Shown: positions 18,721 through 27,868 of the stretch, piece after piece
Layout of the letters: each line of letters begins with the position of its first letter
How positions within the stretch are numbered: the stretch's first letter is position 1
NCBI GenBank assembly: GCA_965226245.1
Contig: CBDDCL010000015.1
Location: forward strand, 682,001 to 746,000
Direction: 5' to 3'
Length of the DNA: 64,000 nucleotides
Source of the DNA: CBDCYS01 sp965226245
GTDB taxonomy: Bacteria; Acidobacteriota; Terriglobia; Bryobacterales; UBA6623
Position numbers and translations under genes: made by a program
Notes under the pieces: model-generated
Database searches by the model: none
Told to the model about the DNA's origin: nothing
What the model saw: the letters and a program-made list of their open reading frames with translations, nothing else

Positions 18721-19017
18721 ATGACAATGGTTTCATCAGTTGCTAGTCGGGACCACTACCCGGGAATGAAGCTGCAATTCAAATTTCGGGAAGCATCACC
18801 GGATACGGTGCGCGAGCATGTAATCGCGCAGTTGAATCAGCAGGGGGCGAGACAAGTCCGAAGAATGTTCCCGGACGAGACGGACGAGGAGCTTTCCTCT
18901 CTCTGGGTGGTCGATTGCGAGGACCAGACCGCGGGCGGGCGGCTTCTTCAGTTGCTGAGCCGGTCCGAGGCCGTCGATTTCGCGGAAAGCGAGACACGGC
19001 GGCGGCCGGTCGCATAG
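18721..19017 (+). CDS. small protein resembling a subtilisin prodomain/I9 inhibitor
   Basis: 98 residues, beginning MTMVSSVASRDHYPGMKL. After a first strand (MKLQFKFREA) come a helix (TVREHVIAQLNQQGARQVRR), a strand (LSSLWVVDCED) and a helix ending SRSEAVDFAESE; this beta-alpha-beta-alpha-beta order and the V-D-F-A-E-S-E ending resemble inhibitor_I9 prodomains, which end with a strand before the cleavage site. It lies 107 bases after the subtilase, so it may be a stand-alone inhibitor or chaperone for it. No homology search supports this; a start at 18610 is possible. Confidence 0.45.
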   Translation: MTMVSSVASRDHYPGMKLQFKFREASPDTVREHVIAQLNQQGARQVRRMFPDETDEELSSLWVVDCEDQTAGGRLLQLLSRSEAVDFAESETRRRPVA

Positions 19018-19123
19018 ATACTTCTTCCAGAAAGTTGTTGACATCCCCAAAAGAGGAACAACCCCTGGGTGAGAGCGCACCGTAACCCTCGCGATGCTTA
19101 GAGCCGAACCTATAGATGGGGAT

Positions 19124-20416
19124 ATGACGAAAGCGACGAATCGCAAAATGCCGGTCCATCTGAACTTGAACGTTCGCGGACTCGGCTCCTCGGCGACATT
19201 GGCCATCAACGAGCGATGCGATGAGCTGCGGCTCGAAGGCCGCAACGTTTACAAGCTCGGCCTTGGCCAGTCGCCGTTTCCGGTTCCGGTTGTCGAAGCG
19301 TTGCAGGCTAATGCCTTCCAAAAAAACTATCTGCCTGTGCAGGGGCTCGCTGAACTAAGAACAGCCGTCGCCTCCTATCACTGCCGTCGCCAGGAGATGG
19401 AGTGCATTGCCGACAATGTGCTGATTGGGCCCGGCTCGAAAGAGCTGATGTTTCTGCTTCAACTGGTTTACTACGGCGACCTGGTCATCCCCACTCCGAC
19501 TTGGGTGTCGTACGCTCCTCAGGCGCACATTATCGGCCGGCACGTACGCTGGCTGAGAACGGAATCGGCCGACGATTGGCGGCTTACCCCGAACGAGCTC
19601 GAGACACTTTGCCTCCACGATCCGGGCCGTCCGCGAATCGTGATCCTGAACTACCCGGCAAACCCGACCGGCGGGACCTACGAGGGCCGGGAGCTGACGG
19701 CCTTGGCCAAGGTCGCCAGACGCTTCGGCGTGATCTTGTTGTCGGACGAAATCTATGGCGAACTTCATCACGATGCCCGCCACGTCTCGATCGCCCGCTA
19801 CTACCCGGAAGGAACAATTATCAGCGGCGGCCTCAGCAAGTGGTGTGGCGCGGGAGGATGGCGGCTGGGGACGTTCACGTTTCCCAGTGGCCTGCACTGG
19901 CTGCAGGACGCCATGGCGAACGTCGCCAGCGAGACATTTACTTCGACGAGCGCTCCGATCCAATACGCCGCTGTGCGCGCTTTCTCGGGTGGCTCCGAGA
20001 TCGAGGCCTATCTTCACCAGTCACGCCGAATCCTCAAAGCTTTGGGGCGGCGGCTCGTGGCGCGCCTGGAGCAGGCTGGGATCAACGTGCACACGCCACG
20101 CGGCGCTTTCTACCTGTTTCCTGACTTCAGCCCCGGGGCGGAGCGGCTTCGCCGCCGCGGCATCGCCAGCAGCTCGCAGCTTTGCGAGGCGTTGCTCGAA
20201 GACACTGGCGTCGCCATACTGCCCGGCTCAAATTTCGGACGGCCTGACGACGAGCTCACCGCTCGTATCGCCTACGTCAACTTCGACGGCGCACGGGCAT
20301 TGGCGATGGCAAAGCTCGCGCCGGCGGACAAGCCACTGGATGAGGAGTTCTTGCGAAACTGCTGCAGCGGTGTGCTGCGGGCCATCGACCTCATTTGTGA
20401 CTGGTTCAATGAGTAG
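19124..20416 (+). CDS. class I/II PLP-dependent aminotransferase
   Basis: 430 residues of fold-type I aminotransferase. Visible blocks: NYLPVQGLAELRTAVASYH (substrate entrance), IGPGSKELMFLL, NYPANPTGGTY (PLP contact Asn/Asp region), LLSDEIYGELH (Asp for pyridine nitrogen) and SGGLSKWCGAGGWRLG with the Schiff-base Lys. Close to aspartate/aromatic aminotransferases; the amino-acid substrate cannot be assigned. The ATG at 19124 is preferred to an upstream in-frame ATG at 19094, having GGGG close upstream. Its end overlaps the start of acetoacetyl-CoA synthetase (ATGAG), implying translational coupling. Confidence 0.85.
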   Translation: MTKATNRKMPVHLNLNVRGLGSSATLAINERCDELRLEGRNVYKLGLGQSPFPVPVVEALQANAFQKNYLPVQGLAELRTAVASYHCRRQEMECIADNVLIGPGSKELMFLLQLVYYGDLVIPTPTWVSYAPQAHIIGRHVRWLRTESADDWRLTPNELETLCLHDPGRPRIVILNYPANPTGGTYEGRELTALAKVARRFGVILLSDEIYGELHHDARHVSIARYYPEGTIISGGLSKWCGAGGWRLGTFTFPSGLHWLQDAMANVASETFTSTSAPIQYAAVRAFSGGSEIEAYLHQSRRILKALGRRLVARLEQAGINVHTPRGAFYLFPDFSPGAERLRRRGIASSSQLCEALLEDTGVAILPGSNFGRPDDELTARIAYVNFDGARALAMAKLAPADKPLDEEFLRNCCSGVLRAIDLICDWFNE

Positions 20417-22379
20417 GGACGCTGGCGCTACGCCACTTTGGAGCCCAAGCCCGGAAGCGGTACGCAAGGCGAACCTGACGGCCTTCATCGCCAGCGTTCG
20501 AGAAACTTGGAACCCGCCTGGCTTGTCCAGCTTCCAAGATCTCTACCGCTGGTCGGTCGAATATCCCGGGCAGTTTTGGCTATCAGTCTGGCGCTTCTGC
20601 CGGATCAAGGCTGACACCGAACCTGAAATCGTTGTTGAGAACTTCGACAAAATGCCGGGAGCGCGATGGTTTCCCGGCGTTCGGCTCAACTTCGCGGAAA
20701 ACCTGTTGCGGTTCAGCGACGATCGCGAGGCGATCGTGTTCTGGAACGAGCGGGGCCCGCAGCGGAGACTGAGCTATCGAGATCTGCATGCCGGGGTCGC
20801 CGCGTTCGCCGCCGGTTTACGCGCTGCCGGTGTAGGGACAGGGGACCGGGTCGCGGGTTATATGCCGAACATGCCCGAGACTGTCGTGGCCATGCTGGCT
20901 ACCGCGAGCATTGGAGCGCTCTGGTCCTCGTGTTCCCCCGACTTCGGCCTGACTGGAGCGCGCGACCGCTTCGGGCAGATCCGGCCAAAGATTCTGGTGA
21001 CCGCGGACGGGTATTTCTACAACGGCAAGACTCACGATTCACTAGAGCGAGTGTCGCGTCTGCGCGGCGAAGTTTCTTCCATTGAGCGGGTCGTTGTCGT
21101 GCCCTATACTCGGCCGGATCCCCCGCTCGAGAGCTTGGGCGTGGCCGAGCTTTATGAAGAATTCACTGGTCGGCAGCCCGCTTTCGGGATTCAATTCGAG
21201 CGGCTGCCGTTTGACCACCCCCTCTACATCATGTATTCGTCGGGGACAACCGGCCCTCCCAAGTGCATTGTCCATGGCGCGGGCGGCACGCTCATCCAGC
21301 ACCTCAAGGAATTGGTTCTGCACACCGATCTCAAGCGCGAAGACCGCATTTTCTATTTCACGACTTGCGGCTGGATGATGTGGAACTGGCTGGTCTCGAG
21401 CCTGGCGGTCGGAGCCACAATCGTGCTCTATGACGGATCGCCTTTTCATCCCGCGCCGAAGCAACTCTTCGACTTGGCTGAGCAGGAGCGCCTGACCGTT
21501 TTCGGCACGAGCGCCAAATACATCGCCGCCGCCGAGAAAGCGGGTTTGCAGCCGGCCGCCACGCACGACCTTTCCGCCCTGCGGGCCGTGCTATCGACTG
21601 GTTCCCCGCTGGCGGCGGAGAGTTTCGACTACGTCTATCAGAACGTCAAGAAGGACGTCTGCCTTGCCTCTATCTCGGGCGGAACAGATCTGATCTCGTG
21701 CTTCGCTCTGGGGAATCCCATTGGGCCGGTCTATCGCGGGGAATTGCAGACTCGCGGCCTGGGTATGAAGGTCGAGATTTTCGACGAAGGGGGCCGGCCG
21801 CTCGAACAAGAGAAAGGAGAGCTGGTCTGCACAGCCCCTTTTCCGTCGATGCCGGCGGGCTTTTGGAATGATCCTGAGAACCAGAAGTACCACAGGGCCT
21901 ATTTCGAGAGGTTCCCCGGCGTCTGGCATCACGGCGATTACTGCGAGCTGACCGCAACAGGGGGCATGATTTTCTGGGGCCGCTCGGATGCCGTTCTCAA
22001 CCCCGGAGGCGTCAGGATCGGGACCGCCGAGATCTACCGTGCCGTTGAAAAGTTGCCCGAAGTTGTGGAAGCCCTCGCGGTCGGCCAAGATTGGCGGAGC
22101 GATGTGCGTGTGGTCTTGTTTGTGCGGTTGCGCCAGGACGCGACGCTGGATGAAAAGCTGGCTCAACGCATCGGGCGGGAGATCCGCGAAAACGCCAGCC
22201 CCCGCCATGTCCCCGCCAAGGTCATCCAAGTAGCCGATTTGCCGCGAACCCTCAACGGCAAGATCGCTGAACTAGCGGTTCGCAATGTCATCCACGGCAA
22301 GACCGTGAAAAACCGCGACGCGTTGTCCAACCCGCGGGCGCTTGATTTGTTTAGAGACCTGCCCGAGTTGCGGACATAA
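20409..22379 (+). CDS. acetoacetate--CoA ligase
   Basis: 656 residues, full length for acetoacetyl-CoA synthetase (EC 6.2.1.16), an ANL-superfamily adenylating enzyme that activates acetoacetate with ATP and CoA. It has the family N-terminal cap (FWLSVWRFCRIKADTEPEIV), the ATP loop YSSGTTGPPKCIVHGAGG, FTTCGWMMWNWLVSSLAVGA, WHHGDYCE, and the C-terminal Lys region LPRTLNGKIAELAVR. The true start is the ATG at 20409, overlapping the aminotransferase stop; the open frame upstream of it is a shadow. Role: ketone body/hydroxybutyrate or leucine-degradation product recovery. Confidence 0.92.
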   Translation: MSRDAGATPLWSPSPEAVRKANLTAFIASVRETWNPPGLSSFQDLYRWSVEYPGQFWLSVWRFCRIKADTEPEIVVENFDKMPGARWFPGVRLNFAENLLRFSDDREAIVFWNERGPQRRLSYRDLHAGVAAFAAGLRAAGVGTGDRVAGYMPNMPETVVAMLATASIGALWSSCSPDFGLTGARDRFGQIRPKILVTADGYFYNGKTHDSLERVSRLRGEVSSIERVVVVPYTRPDPPLESLGVAELYEEFTGRQPAFGIQFERLPFDHPLYIMYSSGTTGPPKCIVHGAGGTLIQHLKELVLHTDLKREDRIFYFTTCGWMMWNWLVSSLAVGATIVLYDGSPFHPAPKQLFDLAEQERLTVFGTSAKYIAAAEKAGLQPAATHDLSALRAVLSTGSPLAAESFDYVYQNVKKDVCLASISGGTDLISCFALGNPIGPVYRGELQTRGLGMKVEIFDEGGRPLEQEKGELVCTAPFPSMPAGFWNDPENQKYHRAYFERFPGVWHHGDYCELTATGGMIFWGRSDAVLNPGGVRIGTAEIYRAVEKLPEVVEALAVGQDWRSDVRVVLFVRLRQDATLDEKLAQRIGREIRENASPRHVPAKVIQVADLPRTLNGKIAELAVRNVIHGKTVKNRDALSNPRALDLFRDLPELRT

Positions 22380-22417
22380 GGCGGGCCGCCCGGCAAGGAT
22401 TGCTGATGCGGCGGATT

Positions 22418-23479
22418 CTAAGCCGCTTCCCGGGCCGATGGCGCCACCTGGTGCTCGCGGACGCTTTCTCGGTATCCCTTGAGCATTCCAACGGCCGTAG
22501 CCATCACCAACGGGCCCAAGACAACGCCTAACAGCCCAAAGGCGCTGATGCCGCCAAGCACTCCGACAAACACCAACAAGCCGTTGAGCTGCGCGCGGCC
22601 CGCGATCAGCATCGGCCGCAGCACGTTGTCAGCGCCGCTAATCAGCACGAGCCCGAGTGCCGCCAGGGCAATGCCGTTGGCGACGTCGCCATTGATGATC
22701 GAGCCAATGGCGGCGGGTATCCAGACAAGCCAGGGGCCGACGAGTGGCAAGAACGCGAGAAACGCAATGATCACACCCCAAAACAGCGGGGAGGGCACGC
22801 CGAGAAACCAAAAGACCAGCCCGCCCAGAATCCCCTGCACCGCCGAAACCACGAAACCGCTCGAAAGAGTCACCGAGATCAGGTCGCTGACCTCTTTCCT
22901 CATACGTTCGCTGTAGTCCCCACCCAAAGGCGAAATGTCCTTCAAGAAATTAATCAGTTTCGAGCCGTCTCGAAACAGGTAGAACATGGTCAGCAACATG
23001 ACGATAACGTGGAACAGAAACAATGCCACATTGCCGGCCAATCGTGCCGACTGAGCCGCCAAGAAGCCGCCTATCTCCCGCCCCACTCTGTTGGCCATTT
23101 CCTCAAAGGTTCCCAGCGGTAGTGGAAGCTGCGCGAACTGGAGTTCGATCCACGCTGTCGCTTGGGGAAGCAGCTCTTCGGTGCGAAACCGGCCGATTAC
23201 CGAGGCAGCTTCGGCGGCGAATGCCGGCACGATCCACCCTAGGGGTGCGATCAGTAAAACCCCCACGGCCGTAACCGAGAAAAGAGACGCCAGGCTGGCG
23301 CTTTCCACTTTTCCGAGGAAATACTTATGAACCGGGAAAAAGAAGATGGCCAGGATGGCCGCCCAGGCCAGCGGTACAAGGAAGCCCTTGGACACCTGAT
23401 AGAGCAGGTAGATCACCAGGATCACCAGGCCCCACGTCACCCCTTGCCGAAAGCTTTGGCTTCTTACCGATGGCAGCAC
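22418..23479 (-). CDS. AI-2E family transporter (UPF0118)
   Basis: 353-residue permease of the AI-2E transporter family (PF01594). Eight hydrophobic segments are visible, with the typical central soluble stretch (FRTEELLPQATAWIELQ) and conserved late blocks VQGILGGLVFWFLGVPSPLFWG, cut here only for length, and GPWLVWIPAAI. Members export small molecules or act in Na/H exchange; the name does not establish AI-2 as substrate. GTG start. It is convergent with the acetoacetyl-CoA synthetase gene (38 bases apart) and follows the nucleotidase gene on the same strand. Confidence 0.88.
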   Translation of the reverse strand: MLPSVRSQSFRQGVTWGLVILVIYLLYQVSKGFLVPLAWAAILAIFFFPVHKYFLGKVESASLASLFSVTAVGVLLIAPLGWIVPAFAAEAASVIGRFRTEELLPQATAWIELQFAQLPLPLGTFEEMANRVGREIGGFLAAQSARLAGNVALFLFHVIVMLLTMFYLFRDGSKLINFLKDISPLGGDYSERMRKEVSDLISVTLSSGFVVSAVQGILGGLVFWFLGVPSPLFWGVIIAFLAFLPLVGPWLVWIPAAIGSIINGDVANGIALAALGLVLISGADNVLRPMLIAGRAQLNGLLVFVGVLGGISAFGLLGVVLGPLVMATAVGMLKGYRESVREHQVAPSAREAA

Positions 23480-23516
23480 AATTGTTAACGAGTATAACTT
23501 TGAAGCTATGCGGCGA

Positions 23517-23536
23517 GAGCCGGCTTCCGCCGGCTC
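23517..23536. repeat. short perfect hairpin (TTCC/GGAA loop)
   Basis: GAGCCGGC-TTCC-GCCGGCTC between the nucleotidase stop and the AI-2E transporter start. Same architecture as the other 4-nt-loop hairpins of the window. No T-run follows, so it is not a standard terminator. Confidence 0.7.
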
Positions 23537-23542
23537 GCTGCT

Positions 23543-24847
23543 CTACCGGATGACCTTCTGATTCTTGATCCAGTCGATCATGACATCGCGAACCAGCAGT
23601 CCGTCCTCGGAAAACGACAGCCCCATTTCGCGCCATTTCTCCCCCATGAAATCGTTGGTCGCAACCTTGTAGTCTCGATTTCGATCGATATTTCGCCCGT
23701 TCGTCAGCTCCGGGGGAAGCCGCTCGCCAGAGACCTGCCCGACGGAAATGAAGTTCCCGAAAGGCAGCACATTCCAGACGTGACGCGCCAGCAACTCTCC
23801 CTCGGGCAGCTCGTCGCGGATACCGCCGCGATTCATGTAGCCAAGATCCGCATGGACCGCTTCGACCATGGCCCTCTCGATCAGGGGCTTTAATTCCCCG
23901 CGGCTGATCTTGCGCGCCGCCCGTCCGATCGGCACGTCAACGATTTCAGAAACCTTGGCTTCCCATTTTTCAACCAGCTTGGCCGTGGCCTGGTCAGCGG
24001 GGTACTTCCGGGAGTCGATCGGAATCCGTTTCCACTGGTAGGAGACGATGCGTTTACGCTCCAGGTCGAACTCAATGTCGAGGCGGCCCAACTCCCGTCC
24101 GTAAGGCCGTGTCTTAACACACAGCCTGCCTTCAAACTCTTTCACTTCATCCTGCCCGCCATGATGGTGGCCGCCGATGATAAGCGGGACGCGGGTGTTT
24201 TGGCGCAGCATCTCGTCCTCTTCGCGAGGAAAAATGTGGGAGAGAACTACGATCAGGTCCGTGCGGTTCTCAATTTCGTCCACGTAGCGGCTGACCGTCT
24301 CCGTCACTGGGAGCGCTCTCCAGGGACCGCGAAGAGGGGCCCTCGTTAGGTTCGCCAGCTCTGCCGTCAGAATGCCGATGACGCCCACGCGAATCCCGTT
24401 GACCTCGCGGATCAGGTAGGGCCTGGGAACGAGCAGGTTTCCCTGACCATCGACCACATTGGCGTTCAACGTGGGGAATTCGGCCTTTGCTACAAACTCG
24501 GAGATCTTCCGCCAGCCGTAGTCGAACTCATGATTTCCGAGCGTATGAAAGTCAAAACCGAGGGTGTTGGCCACCTCATACACGGGCAAACCCTTGAAGA
24601 TCGTGGACACGGGAGATCCCTGCACCAGGTCCCCGCCATGCATCACAAGGCTGGCTTCCGAGTTCGCCTTCTCTTGCCGGATCGCCTGGGCGACATGGGC
24701 GAACCCTCCGCGATGTTGGGCATCGGGCAAAAGCCGCGCGTGCAAGTCATTCAAATGCAGGATCGTTAGAGAGCGGCGCGGGCTCTGCTGAGCGGCGCAC
24801 CCCGGCAGCAGGAACAGTACAAGGAAGACCCAGCGCAGCAGCAACAT
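23543..24847 (-). CDS. 5'-nucleotidase/metallophosphatase lipoprotein
   Basis: 434 residues. Lipoprotein signal: hydrophobic LLRWVFLVLFLLPGC with lipobox LPGC. Metallophosphatase motifs in order: LTILHLNDLHA (D-x-H), MHGGDLVQG (GD), TLGNHEFDYG (GNHE), VVLSHIF (H) and GGHHHG (GHxH). The C-terminal domain corresponds to 5'-nucleotidase (PF02872) and contains GYMNRGGIRDELPEG and LPFGNFISV. UshA-family enzymes hydrolyse nucleotides or UDP-sugars in the periplasm; substrate not deduced. ATG start at 24847. Confidence 0.88.
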   Translation of the reverse strand: MLLLRWVFLVLFLLPGCAAQQSPRRSLTILHLNDLHARLLPDAQHRGGFAHVAQAIRQEKANSEASLVMHGGDLVQGSPVSTIFKGLPVYEVANTLGFDFHTLGNHEFDYGWRKISEFVAKAEFPTLNANVVDGQGNLLVPRPYLIREVNGIRVGVIGILTAELANLTRAPLRGPWRALPVTETVSRYVDEIENRTDLIVVLSHIFPREEDEMLRQNTRVPLIIGGHHHGGQDEVKEFEGRLCVKTRPYGRELGRLDIEFDLERKRIVSYQWKRIPIDSRKYPADQATAKLVEKWEAKVSEIVDVPIGRAARKISRGELKPLIERAMVEAVHADLGYMNRGGIRDELPEGELLARHVWNVLPFGNFISVGQVSGERLPPELTNGRNIDRNRDYKVATNDFMGEKWREMGLSFSEDGLLVRDVMIDWIKNQKVIR

Positions 24848-24975
24848 TGTCTATGAGGCTAACACGTTTCGAGCTCATTCCTGAGTCTTTCTCCCGCTGT
24901 CGCGGGACCATCCTTCGTTCTTGGTCCGCTACGCTGGGCCACGTTTGGCGCAGCGCCCGTATATCCGTCGAGACG

Positions 24976-27189
24976 TTACCAGGCGTAGTACCCGGGGCGC
25001 GTGCGCACACGGGCATTCGCCCGGCTGACTCGCACTTCAACATTTCTCCAAGAACCCTCAAAGTCTTGATTCTTCGGATAGTAGCCGATGGTGTAGACGC
25101 TGCGAAGCTCCGCCGCCACCCGCTCGTAAACCGGGTCGAGCGCGCGGATCGAGCGCGCCGGGAATAGCCGCCCCCCGGAAACCTCCACCAGCTCTTCGAG
25201 CTGCTGTTGCGCTCGAAGGTCCCAGCCGTTAGTGGGCCCCCTTCGCGAGATCGGGGTTTCGCGCGACCGCAGGTGGATCGCATAGATCATCGAGTTCATT
25301 TCGGCGGCGGCGCGCTTCAGATCGGCAAACGGAACCTTGGACGGCACGAGTCCATGGGAGGGCGGCAAAATCTGATTGTCAACTCCGTCGCTGATCACCA
25401 TCAGCGCGTTCCGCTCAAACCGCCGGCGGGCCAGTTCTTGCGCGTAGGAAATGACGATCGCGTCGTAGAGCGGCGTGCCGCCCGAGAGCGGAGGCACACT
25501 GTCAATTCGTCGAAGTAATTCCTCCCGATCGTTGGTGAGCGGCGAAAGCATCTGGAAGTAGGTGTCAGAGACCGCGTAGACGGCCACGCGGTCCTGCGGC
25601 CGGGCAATCGAAACGAACTGCTTCGCCGCCCGCACGATCGCTTTCCGCTTCGTCAACGTGCTGGTACTGCAGTCGAGCAACAGCGCCAGGTTGAAGGGCG
25701 CCTCCGTACTCCCCAGAACCTTCACTTCCTGAGGCTCGCCGTCTTCTAGAACCTCGAAGTCCCCGGGACGGAGATCGGTCAGCGGCCGGCCCTCATCGTC
25801 GAGAACCGCCACGGTCAAGTCCACCAGCCGCACATCCGAGCTGAAACGCGCCGCTCCGTCGTCCCCGGCCGCGCTCACAGCCTCCCAATCAGGACCCTCC
25901 AAATTGGCCCTGCTCTTGAGTTTCCCGCCGACGCGTGATCGAAACAACCTAGCGAGGACGCGAGGCGCCTCCCAGTGCATCCTGACCGGCGAATCGGGCG
26001 GAATCTCCATGTCGTTGAGAACGAGCCTGCGCGGCCAGTTGGACTTCACTTGGATCTCGCCGTAAAGAGGCTTGTCCGGATCGTAAGAGTCGGAAAAGCT
26101 CCAAGTGCCGTCGCTGCTTTTCTCCGCGAACGGTTCGTCGGCGAAAAGCAGTGAATCGGGAATTTCGATCTGCTCCGGCTCGTAACGGGAAACGATCCCA
26201 AGACGCGTTACTCTCCAGGGGGCGGTCAACTCGATCGAGCCACTGCCGGTATTCAACTCCGCATAGCGAAGCAATCCGGTCACCGCAATGGGTCCATCGA
26301 CTGTCGTGACCTCGAGCCGGTATCCATAGGGCAGATCAATGTCGAGGTCGATCAAGGCGCCGTCGCTCGGCCGCGACACAAGCTGAATTCGCCGGCGCAA
26401 GCGGGTCATCCGAGTGTCATCTTTTCGAGTCTCGCGATCCGGACTCGACTTGCGAATGCGCAGCCGGTCCGTGGCCGTGACCTTGACAGTTACCTTGCCG
26501 GAAGGATTCTCGACGCTCAGCAGGGGGTAGCGCAGGGCATTCTCGTTGAATTGCCACGGAGACGGGTCCGCCGCAACCACCTCGTGTTCTTCGGTGCCGG
26601 CTCCGGTGACGATGATGTGATTGGTGACCGATCGCACCCCCATGACCTGCGTGGTTTGTTCTTCAGCGAGATTTCGGTAGCGCTCGGACTCCACTTCGCC
26701 TTCCAGCGTGATGTGGCCGTCCCGAACTAGAATGTGAATCGGCTGAACCAGCACCCGCTGAGAATCTTCCTCGGCCCGGATCAGGCGGGAACGAAATCCA
26801 TCTCCCAACAGACCCAGCCGGCGCAGCTCGGGATGCCCATAGATCCGCCAATAGGCGTTGATCTGCATCCCGATGTCGTCGCCGCTCGAAGGGATGACTT
26901 CGAGCTGATTGTCGACGGAGCTGACTTCATCCAGCGCCAGAATTCTTCGTTCCAGCAATCTCTTCAGCAGCGGGCTCGCCACGAATCCGGAGAGGGTGAC
27001 CTCAGAGCCCCTCACAGAAAACGTGACCCAGTCATAGACCCGCAGGCCTGAATCCTTGCGGATGCTCTCCTCAATGCCGCGGAGGACTTCGCCTGAAGGT
27101 GATGCCGCGGCGGTGTCGAGAGGGGTAATAGCAAACAGATGCAGCAGTACGCCAGTTAGGACGAAACGCAATAGTCGCCCTGGGCTCAT
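24976..27189 (-). CDS. secreted VWFA-domain protein with two BON domains
   Basis: 737 residues. Signal peptide in the first ~27 residues. BON domains at about residues 33-100 and 135-200 (SVDNQLEVIP; VRDGHITLEGEVES, GVRSVTNHIIV). A beta-rich adhesin-like middle resembling DUF4097 follows (IDLDIDLPYGYRLEV, NTGSGSIELTA). Then VAVLDDEGRPLTDLRPGDFEV and a VWA domain (~residues 520-690) with MIDAS residues in LALLLDCSTST and MVISDGVDN, ending in the IGYYPKN tail of the acidobacterial VWFA-related family (TIGR03436). BON domains bind membranes and VWA binds proteins, so an envelope scaffold role is likely. The ATG at 27189 (AAGGGA upstream) is chosen over a frame open to 27519. Confidence 0.85.
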   Translation of the reverse strand: MSPGRLLRFVLTGVLLHLFAITPLDTAAASPSGEVLRGIEESIRKDSGLRVYDWVTFSVRGSEVTLSGFVASPLLKRLLERRILALDEVSSVDNQLEVIPSSGDDIGMQINAYWRIYGHPELRRLGLLGDGFRSRLIRAEEDSQRVLVQPIHILVRDGHITLEGEVESERYRNLAEEQTTQVMGVRSVTNHIIVTGAGTEEHEVVAADPSPWQFNENALRYPLLSVENPSGKVTVKVTATDRLRIRKSSPDRETRKDDTRMTRLRRRIQLVSRPSDGALIDLDIDLPYGYRLEVTTVDGPIAVTGLLRYAELNTGSGSIELTAPWRVTRLGIVSRYEPEQIEIPDSLLFADEPFAEKSSDGTWSFSDSYDPDKPLYGEIQVKSNWPRRLVLNDMEIPPDSPVRMHWEAPRVLARLFRSRVGGKLKSRANLEGPDWEAVSAAGDDGAARFSSDVRLVDLTVAVLDDEGRPLTDLRPGDFEVLEDGEPQEVKVLGSTEAPFNLALLLDCSTSTLTKRKAIVRAAKQFVSIARPQDRVAVYAVSDTYFQMLSPLTNDREELLRRIDSVPPLSGGTPLYDAIVISYAQELARRRFERNALMVISDGVDNQILPPSHGLVPSKVPFADLKRAAAEMNSMIYAIHLRSRETPISRRGPTNGWDLRAQQQLEELVEVSGGRLFPARSIRALDPVYERVAAELRSVYTIGYYPKNQDFEGSWRNVEVRVSRANARVRTRPGYYAW

Positions 27190-27480
27190 CGGCGGTCCCT
27201 TATTACCCGTTACAGTCAAATCTTTGCCAGGCGGGGCAGAAATCTCAGACGGACCGGACAGAGGCGCGGACGGAAGTCCGCGCTTCATCAGGGCCGCGTC
27301 TCCATCCCGTCGAACCTGCGGCCCCTCTTTGTTTGCGTTCGCGTTAGGCGAGAAGGAGCAACGACACTCCGATTGTATCTCGATTGTTGGGTAACTTGGC
27401 TTCGAAACGGGTGCGCGACATGAATGTGGGACCTTGCGGGTTTCTTTTCTTGCAGAATCCACGTTGTGATACGTTAGGAC
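27190..27480. other. intergenic region between VWFA gene and ISKra4 element
   Basis: About 290 bases. It holds one perfect hairpin, GCGCGGAC-GGAA-GTCCGCGC (27264-27283). The ~30 bases around it (CCGGACAGAG then the hairpin) recur inverted at 44302-44338. No gene is seen. Confidence 0.6.
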
Positions 27481-27494
27481 AAAGGAGGTGTGCT

Positions 27495-27868
27495 TTGTCC
27501 GGCCACACTCGAAATTCAACGAACCGGATCCTCCAAGTGGGGGACCTTCGCAGCGGCTCGATCAGCGCCATCAGCGGCCGCTGCGGCAAACCGAATTGCC
27601 GCTGCCATCAGCCCGGTCAGCCGGCTCATGGTCCGAACTACCGCCTCACCAAGAAGGTGAACGGAAAAACCGTGAGTGAGACCTTTTCTTCGCCCGCCCA
27701 ACGGCGCCGCAACGCGAGGTCGAGGCTTTTCACCGCTTCCGGGAACTGAGCCGAGAACTGCTCGACGTCAACGAGAAGATTTGCCGGCTCCGGCCCGTCG
27801 AGGAGACGCTCACCCCCCAGGAAAAAAAACGGCCGAAACGATCCAGCAGGAAGTCGCCCAAGAAGTGA
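27495..27868 (+). pseudogene. ISKra4 upstream ORF (DUF6788-like), frameshifted
   Basis: A TTG start follows AAAGGAGG by 6 bases. Translation: RSGSISAISGRCGKPNCRCH (CxxxxCxC zinc-binding pattern), GPNYRLTKKVNGKTV, then after a one-base shift near 27700, EVEAFHRFRELSRELLDVNE and KICRLRPVEETLTPQEKK, ending at TGA 27868. Small proteins of this type often precede ISKra4 transposases. Eight A residues (27822-27829) near its end sit exactly where a -1 slip would enter the transposase frame. Confidence 0.6.

Noticed and set aside
19755..20408. In-frame extension of acetoacetyl-CoA synthetase far upstream.
   Set aside because: It overlaps the aminotransferase in another frame, and the synthetase similarity begins at the overlapping ATG at 20409.
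23517..23536. A Rho-independent terminator after the nucleotidase gene.
   Set aside because: The hairpin has no U-run and fits the wider family of intergenic hairpins better.
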